Position numbers and translations under genes: made by a program. Below are positions 60,173-64,000 of a stretch of 64,000 nucleotides of DNA, piece after piece. Origin of the DNA: Aureimonas frigidaquae (GTDB lineage Bacteria; Pseudomonadota; Alphaproteobacteria; Rhizobiales; Rhizobiaceae); NCBI RefSeq assembly GCF_001463905.1, contig NZ_BBWR01000002.1, positions 186,001-250,000 of the forward strand, given 5' to 3'. Position 1 is the stretch's first letter, and every line of letters starts with the position of its first letter. The notes beneath the pieces are model-generated. The model was not told the origin of the DNA, ran no database searches, and saw nothing but the letters and a program-made list of their open reading frames with translations.

Positions 60173-61126
60173 GTGCCACGGCTGCCGGCTTTGTTCTTTC
60201 TTGCTTTCGGGCTCATGCTGTCGCCGTCCGGTGCAACCGCGGCGGATTGCGCACTGTCCGGCAACAAGGGCCTGGCGGTCTGCGACCGGGATGGGGACGG
60301 CGTGGCCAACAGCCCACAGGACCCGTCCCTCTGGCGCGATCCGGAAACACTGGTCTGGGCCTTTGCCCCCATCGAGGATCCGTCCGTCTACGCCGAACTC
60401 CTGCGCCCTTTCTCGCAGCATCTGGCCACGTGTCTGGACAGGCAGATCGTCTATTACCCCGTCCAGTCCAATGCGGCCGAGATTGCCGCCATGCGATCCG
60501 GCCGGCTGCATTTTGCCGGCTTCTCGACCGGCCCGACCGTGGCTGCCGTACGCCAGGCCGGCGCTGTCCCATTCGCGGCGAAGGGGTCGGACGGGCGGCT
60601 GCGTGGCTACCAGCTCATGGCCATCGTGCGCGCCTCCTCCCCGTTCCAGACGCTCAGCGATTTGAAGGGCCATCGCGTGGCGCATGAATCGCCGTCCTCC
60701 AACTCCGGCAATCATGCGCCCAGAGCCTTGTTTCCCGATCAGGGGCTCGTGCCGGGGCAGGATTACACGCCGCTGATGTCCGGCGGCCACGACCTGTCGA
60801 TCCTGGGCGTCGTCAATGGCGATTACGACATGGCGGCCGTCGCCTCCGACGTCCTGCAACGGATGATCGAGCGGGGCGTCGTGGATGAAGCGGATCTGCG
60901 CATTCTCTACGAAAGCCCGCCCTTCCCGACCTCTTCCTTCGCCTATGCGCACGATCTTGCGCCCGCCCTCGCCGACAGATTGAAGCGCTGCTTCTTCTCG
61001 TTCCGCTTCACGCCGCAGATGCAAGCGGCGTTCCACGGCGACGAAGCCTTCGTGCCCATTCGCTACGACAAGGACTGGGCCGTCGTCCGCGCGGTGATCG
61101 AGGGAAGCCAAGCCGGCACCTTCTGA
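60173..61126 (+). CDS. PhnD-like phosphate/phosphonate ABC substrate-binding protein
   Basis: 317 residues from GTG 60173 (GGGAGGAG about 6 bp upstream); a longer reading from 60137 would place residues before the leader. Signal peptide ends near GATAA (residue 23). Mature N-terminus has C26 and C37 and a DRDGDG loop (38-43) resembling a calcium-binding loop. PhnD-type motifs follow: VWAFAPIEDPSVYAELLRPFSQHL, GFSTGPTVAAVRQAGAVP, DLKGHRVAHESPSSNSGNHAPRALF (oxyanion-binding region) and VVNGDYDMAAVASDVLQRM. Coupled to an FbpBC-type permease and ATPase rather than PhnCE, an uncommon pairing. Confidence 0.85.
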   Translation: MPRLPALFFLAFGLMLSPSGATAADCALSGNKGLAVCDRDGDGVANSPQDPSLWRDPETLVWAFAPIEDPSVYAELLRPFSQHLATCLDRQIVYYPVQSNAAEIAAMRSGRLHFAGFSTGPTVAAVRQAGAVPFAAKGSDGRLRGYQLMAIVRASSPFQTLSDLKGHRVAHESPSSNSGNHAPRALFPDQGLVPGQDYTPLMSGGHDLSILGVVNGDYDMAAVASDVLQRMIERGVVDEADLRILYESPPFPTSSFAYAHDLAPALADRLKRCFFSFRFTPQMQAAFHGDEAFVPIRYDKDWAVVRAVIEGSQAGTF

Positions 61127-61173
61127 CCTTTCTTCCAAGGGTGGTGTCCATGACCCGCGCGGCACGCGCCGCC

Positions 61174-61194
61174 GGGACAGGACGACGCTGTCCC
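61174..61194 (+). other. Hairpin between PhnD-like gene and permease gene
   Basis: GGGACAG, loop GACGACG, CTGTCCC followed by AAAA: perfect 7-bp stem. Its presence argues that this stretch is non-coding and that the permease starts at 61222. Confidence 0.45.
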
Positions 61195-61221
61195 AAAACG
61201 GCCTGTGATGGAAACTCTCTC

Positions 61222-63018
61222 ATGAACGCATTCAAGGGCATGGTCTACCGAGCGAGGGTCTACAATTCGGACCCGACGGCCATACTCGGCCTCGTTCTTC
61301 TGGCCTTCTTCCTGATCGTGATTGCCGCGCCGGTGGGCCTGCTCCTCTACGACGCCGTGCATGTTCAGTTCGCCGACCAGGCTCGCGCCGGGCAAGATGT
61401 CGGTCAGTTCACGACCTACTACATCCAGCGCGCGTTCTTTTCACGCGTGGCGACCGATATCTATTGGATGCCGCTCTTCAATACGGCGAGCATCGCCGTC
61501 GGCTCGATCGTGCTGGCGCTCCTGATCGGGGCGCCGATGGGGTGGCTCGTCAGCCGGACGGATATGCTGGGCCGCCGATGGTTCGCCACCGCGCTCATCG
61601 TTCCCTACATGCTCCCATCCTGGACCTTCGCGCTGGCCTGGCTGACCCTGTTCAAGAACCGGACAACGGGCGGCCAGCCGAGCTGGATGGAGGCGCTGGG
61701 CTTTGCACCGCCCAACTGGCTCGCCTATGGCCAGTTACCGATCACCGTGATCCTGGCGCTGCACTACGCGCCCTTTGTCATCCTCCTGTTCGGAAACGCA
61801 TTGCGGCAGTTCGATTCGTCGCTGGAGGAAGCGGCGCGGATGGTCGGTGCGCGCAGCCGCACGGTGGCGGCACGGATCGTCCTGCCGCTGATGCTGCCCT
61901 CCATCGTCTCGGCCTGCACGCTCATCTTCGCCAAGGCGCTGGGGGATTTCGGCGTTGCCTATGTGCTGGGTGTCCCCGTCGGATACGATGTCCTGGCGAC
62001 ATCCCTCTTCCGCAGCATATCGACCAGCCAGCAGGGAATGTCCGCAGTTCTGGCTGGAACGATCGTCCTGTTCGGCGCGCTGTCGATCGTCATCGACATG
62101 CGGCTCCTGAAAGAAGCCCGCAAGTTCGTGACCGTCGGCGGCAAGGGCGCGATGAACCGGCAGACGGCACTCGGCCCCTGGCGCGTGCCCGCTGCCGGGC
62201 TCGCACTTCTGGTCTTCGTCATCGGCGCGGCGATCCCGCTGGGCGCGCTCATGCTGACCACGGTCATGAAGGTGCCGGGCATCTTTACGCCCGACAATTT
62301 CACGCTGGACTTCTGGATCGGCCGCAACCTGAACACGACAGCGCTGCGGCAGGGCATCCTTCTCACGCCCGAATTCTGGACGGCGACCTGGAACACGCTC
62401 TGGATCGTCGGGTCGGCGGCCCTGGGGGCGGGCTTCCTCGGGCTCCTCGTCGGCTATGTCGTGGCGCGGTCTCCGATCCGCATCCTCGGCACCCTCCTGC
62501 GGCAGATCACCTTTCTGCCCTATCTGGTGCCGGGCATCGCCTTTGCGGCGGCCTATCTGTCCATGTTCGCCGTGCAGCGCGGCCCGATACCGGCGCTCTA
62601 CGGGACCTCGGTCATCCTGGTGCTCGCCATCCTGGCCGACCAGATGCCCTTCGCCTCCCGCGCCGGCATCTCGGCCATGATGCAGCTCGGCAAGGATCCG
62701 GAAGAGGCCGCACAGAATCTTGGCGCGGGCTTCTGGCGGCGCATCGCCACCATCGTCGTTCCCATCCAGAAGGGCGCTCTCGTGTCCGGTGTCCTCCTGC
62801 CGTTCATATCCGGCATCAAGGGGCTGAGCCTCGTCGTCGTCCTGGCCGTGCCAGGCACCGACGTCCTGACGACATACGCGTTGCGCCTCGTCGATTACGG
62901 CTACAGCCAGGCCGCCAATGCGGTGGTGCTGATGATCTGCGCCATCGCCTTCTTCGGCACCCTCTTCGTCCAGAAACTCACCAGCAGCAGCCTGTCCGAC
63001 GGGCTTGGAGGCAAGTAA
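61222..63018 (+). CDS. ABC transporter permease, FbpB-like (two fused permease halves)
   Basis: 598 residues from ATG 61222. An earlier ATG at 61150 has a fair SD, but the intervening 24 codons are atypical for this genome (TGT, CGA, AAA, TCT) and contain a hairpin, so I prefer 61222. Two permease repeats with EAA loops: SLEEAARMVGARSRTVAARIVLPLMLPS and DPEEAAQNLGAGFWRRIATIVVPIQKGA. About twelve hydrophobic segments. One-base overlap (TAATG) with the ATPase gene. Confidence 0.88.
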   Translation: MNAFKGMVYRARVYNSDPTAILGLVLLAFFLIVIAAPVGLLLYDAVHVQFADQARAGQDVGQFTTYYIQRAFFSRVATDIYWMPLFNTASIAVGSIVLALLIGAPMGWLVSRTDMLGRRWFATALIVPYMLPSWTFALAWLTLFKNRTTGGQPSWMEALGFAPPNWLAYGQLPITVILALHYAPFVILLFGNALRQFDSSLEEAARMVGARSRTVAARIVLPLMLPSIVSACTLIFAKALGDFGVAYVLGVPVGYDVLATSLFRSISTSQQGMSAVLAGTIVLFGALSIVIDMRLLKEARKFVTVGGKGAMNRQTALGPWRVPAAGLALLVFVIGAAIPLGALMLTTVMKVPGIFTPDNFTLDFWIGRNLNTTALRQGILLTPEFWTATWNTLWIVGSAALGAGFLGLLVGYVVARSPIRILGTLLRQITFLPYLVPGIAFAAAYLSMFAVQRGPIPALYGTSVILVLAILADQMPFASRAGISAMMQLGKDPEEAAQNLGAGFWRRIATIVVPIQKGALVSGVLLPFISGIKGLSLVVVLAVPGTDVLTTYALRLVDYGYSQAANAVVLMICAIAFFGTLFVQKLTSSSLSDGLGGK

Positions 63019-64000
63019 TGGCCAGCATCAGCATCCGCGACGTCGAAAAGCGGTACCAGCGCAGCGGCGCACCGGCGATCGAAGGTCTTGACCTTGAAAT
63101 CGGCGACGGGGAGTTCCTCTGCCTGCTCGGCCCTTCGGGCTGCGGCAAGACGACGACCCTGCGCATGATCGCCGGGCTGGAACATCCGACGCGGGGCGAG
63201 ATCGCCGTGAACGGGCGCAAGATCGTCTCGGTAGCGGAGGGGATCTTCACCCCGGCCGAAGACCGGGGCCTCGGCCTCGTCTTTCAGAGCTACGCGCTCT
63301 GGCCGCACATGACCGTCGAAGAGAACGTCGCCTTTGGCCTGAAGCTGAAGAAGGTGCCTGCGCCCGAGCGCGACCGGATCATCGGCGAGGTCACGGAAAA
63401 GCTCGGCATCGCGCGCTACCGCACCCGCCTTCCCTCGCAACTGTCGGGTGGCCAGCAGCAGCGCGTTGCCCTGGCGCGGATGCTCGCCCTCAAGCCGGAG
63501 GTGATCCTCCTCGACGAACCGCTCTCCAACCTCGATGCCAAACTGCGTCTGGAAATGCGGGCCGAACTGAAGCGCATCCACCGCGATATGAACGCGACCA
63601 TCGTCTTCGTCACGCACGACCAGTGGGAGGCCATGACGCTGGCCACGACCATCGCCGTCATGAGCGAGGGCGAATTGCAGCAGCTCGGCACGCCGGACGA
63701 CATCTACGAGCGGCCAGCCAACCGCTTCGTGGCGGAGTTCGTCGGCAACCTGCCGATCAATATCATCGATCTGTCCGCGCAGGGCTCGGCCCTGTCCCGC
63801 TGGATGCAGGCCTGCCTGTCCGAGTACCGCCTCGACCAGGCCGGCGCCGCGACGGTCGGTGTCCGGCCGGAAAACCTTCTGCTCGGCGCCGGGCACGGCG
63901 GCGCGGCCTTGGAGGCCACGGTGCAGGACGTCGTCCCAACGGGCGGAAGCTGGATCGTGGAACTGACGACAGGCGCCGAGAAGATCTTCGCCATCGCCGC
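63018..64000 (+). CDS. ABC transporter ATP-binding protein, FbpC/AfuC-like (3' end beyond window)
   Basis: 327 complete codons before the window ends; family length is about 350, so only a short tail is missing. Walker A GPSGCGKTT (residues about 37-45), FQSYALWPHMTVEENVAFGLKLK, LSGGQQQRVALARMLA, ILLDEPLSNLDAKLRLEMRAELKRI, FVTHDQWEA, then a TOBE-type domain (VGVRPENLLLG). Third gene of the PhnD-like transporter operon. Paralogous to the ATPase at 48003-49106. Confidence 0.9.
   Translation, partial: MASISIRDVEKRYQRSGAPAIEGLDLEIGDGEFLCLLGPSGCGKTTTLRMIAGLEHPTRGEIAVNGRKIVSVAEGIFTPAEDRGLGLVFQSYALWPHMTVEENVAFGLKLKKVPAPERDRIIGEVTEKLGIARYRTRLPSQLSGGQQQRVALARMLALKPEVILLDEPLSNLDAKLRLEMRAELKRIHRDMNATIVFVTHDQWEAMTLATTIAVMSEGELQQLGTPDDIYERPANRFVAEFVGNLPINIIDLSAQGSALSRWMQACLSEYRLDQAGAATVGVRPENLLLGAGHGGAALEATVQDVVPTGGSWIVELTTGAEKIFAIA

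Noticed and set aside
61150-61221. N-terminal extension of the FbpB-like permease from ATG 61150
   Set aside because: Codon use is unlike the genome and the stretch contains a perfect hairpin (61174-61194); start at 61222 preferred.
1-64000. tRNA, rRNA, CRISPR, insertion sequences, attachment sites, origin
   Set aside because: Looked for on both strands; no cloverleaf, repeat array, transposase or terminal inverted repeats were recognised. Gene density and composition are uniform, with no sign of a recent mobile insertion.

Overview
This window is GC-rich (roughly two thirds G+C by eye) and almost fully coding, with many 4-bp ATGA stop/start overlaps. It carries no rRNA, tRNA, insertion sequence, prophage or CRISPR that I could recognise. 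The B12-dependent ribonucleotide reductase at the left edge, the density of ABC and TRAP uptake operons, the FadR, FCD, LacI and LysR regulators, and the De Ley-Doudoroff type sugar-acid genes suggest a chromosome segment of a metabolically versatile alphaproteobacterium, probably Hyphomicrobiales (Rhizobiales). The species cannot be read from the sequence.

Layout. 0-1.2 kb: 3' end of nrdJ with a clear terminator. 1.5-6.0 kb: SsuABC-like importer, DszA/NtaA-type flavin monooxygenase and OsmC protein, a probable organosulfur scavenging unit. 6.0-7.0 kb: DUF1349 protein and a small unknown. 7.0-14.2 kb: FadR-type regulator divergent from araFGH, aldose 1-epimerase, galactonate dehydratase and an SDR, a galactose/arabinose uptake and oxidation operon. 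14.2-16.2 kb: EamA exporter and LysR regulator. 16.2-24.0 kb (minus strand): LacI regulator, MaoC hydratase, TRAP transporter, CaiB/BaiF CoA-transferase, enoyl-CoA hydratase and a solute-binding-like protein without a signal peptide. 24.1-33.4 kb: FCD-type regulator divergent from a sugar ABC importer with a double-length permease, followed by SDR, 3-hydroxyacyl-CoA-dehydrogenase-like enzyme, BKACE and SMP-30 lactonase. This looks like a complete but unassigned route that oxidises a sugar and splits it in a Claisen-type reaction with acetyl-CoA. 33.4-38.4 kb (minus): SDR, GH15 glucoamylase-like enzyme, GMC small subunit and Fe-S GMC dehydrogenase. 38.5-47.3 kb: LysR regulator divergent from a Dpp-type importer with a fused permease-ATPase, an FAD amine/amino acid oxidase and an AstE/AspA deacylase.

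47.3-64.0 kb holds the most unusual part: two back-to-back sense-and-import modules. The first (minus strand) is a PgtCBA-like three-component system (sensory binding protein, histidine kinase, sigma-54 activator) next to an FbpABC/AfuABC-like importer and a histidine phosphatase. The importer has a textbook sigma-54 promoter and two phased copies of a 24-bp enhancer-like repeat. The second has a TctD-like regulator and a histidine kinase that continues, in one reading frame, through a third membrane segment into a periplasmic binding-protein domain. It is divergent from a PhnD-like binding protein, a double permease and an ATPase (cut by the window end). The intergenic region between them holds a Pho-box-like direct repeat and a perfect 20-bp palindrome. 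I infer that both modules detect and import phosphorylated organic compounds, or phosphonates in the second case, although their transporter families are usually labelled iron(III).

Across the window, junctions between a binding-protein gene and the next gene often carry a strong hairpin, consistent with differential expression within operons.
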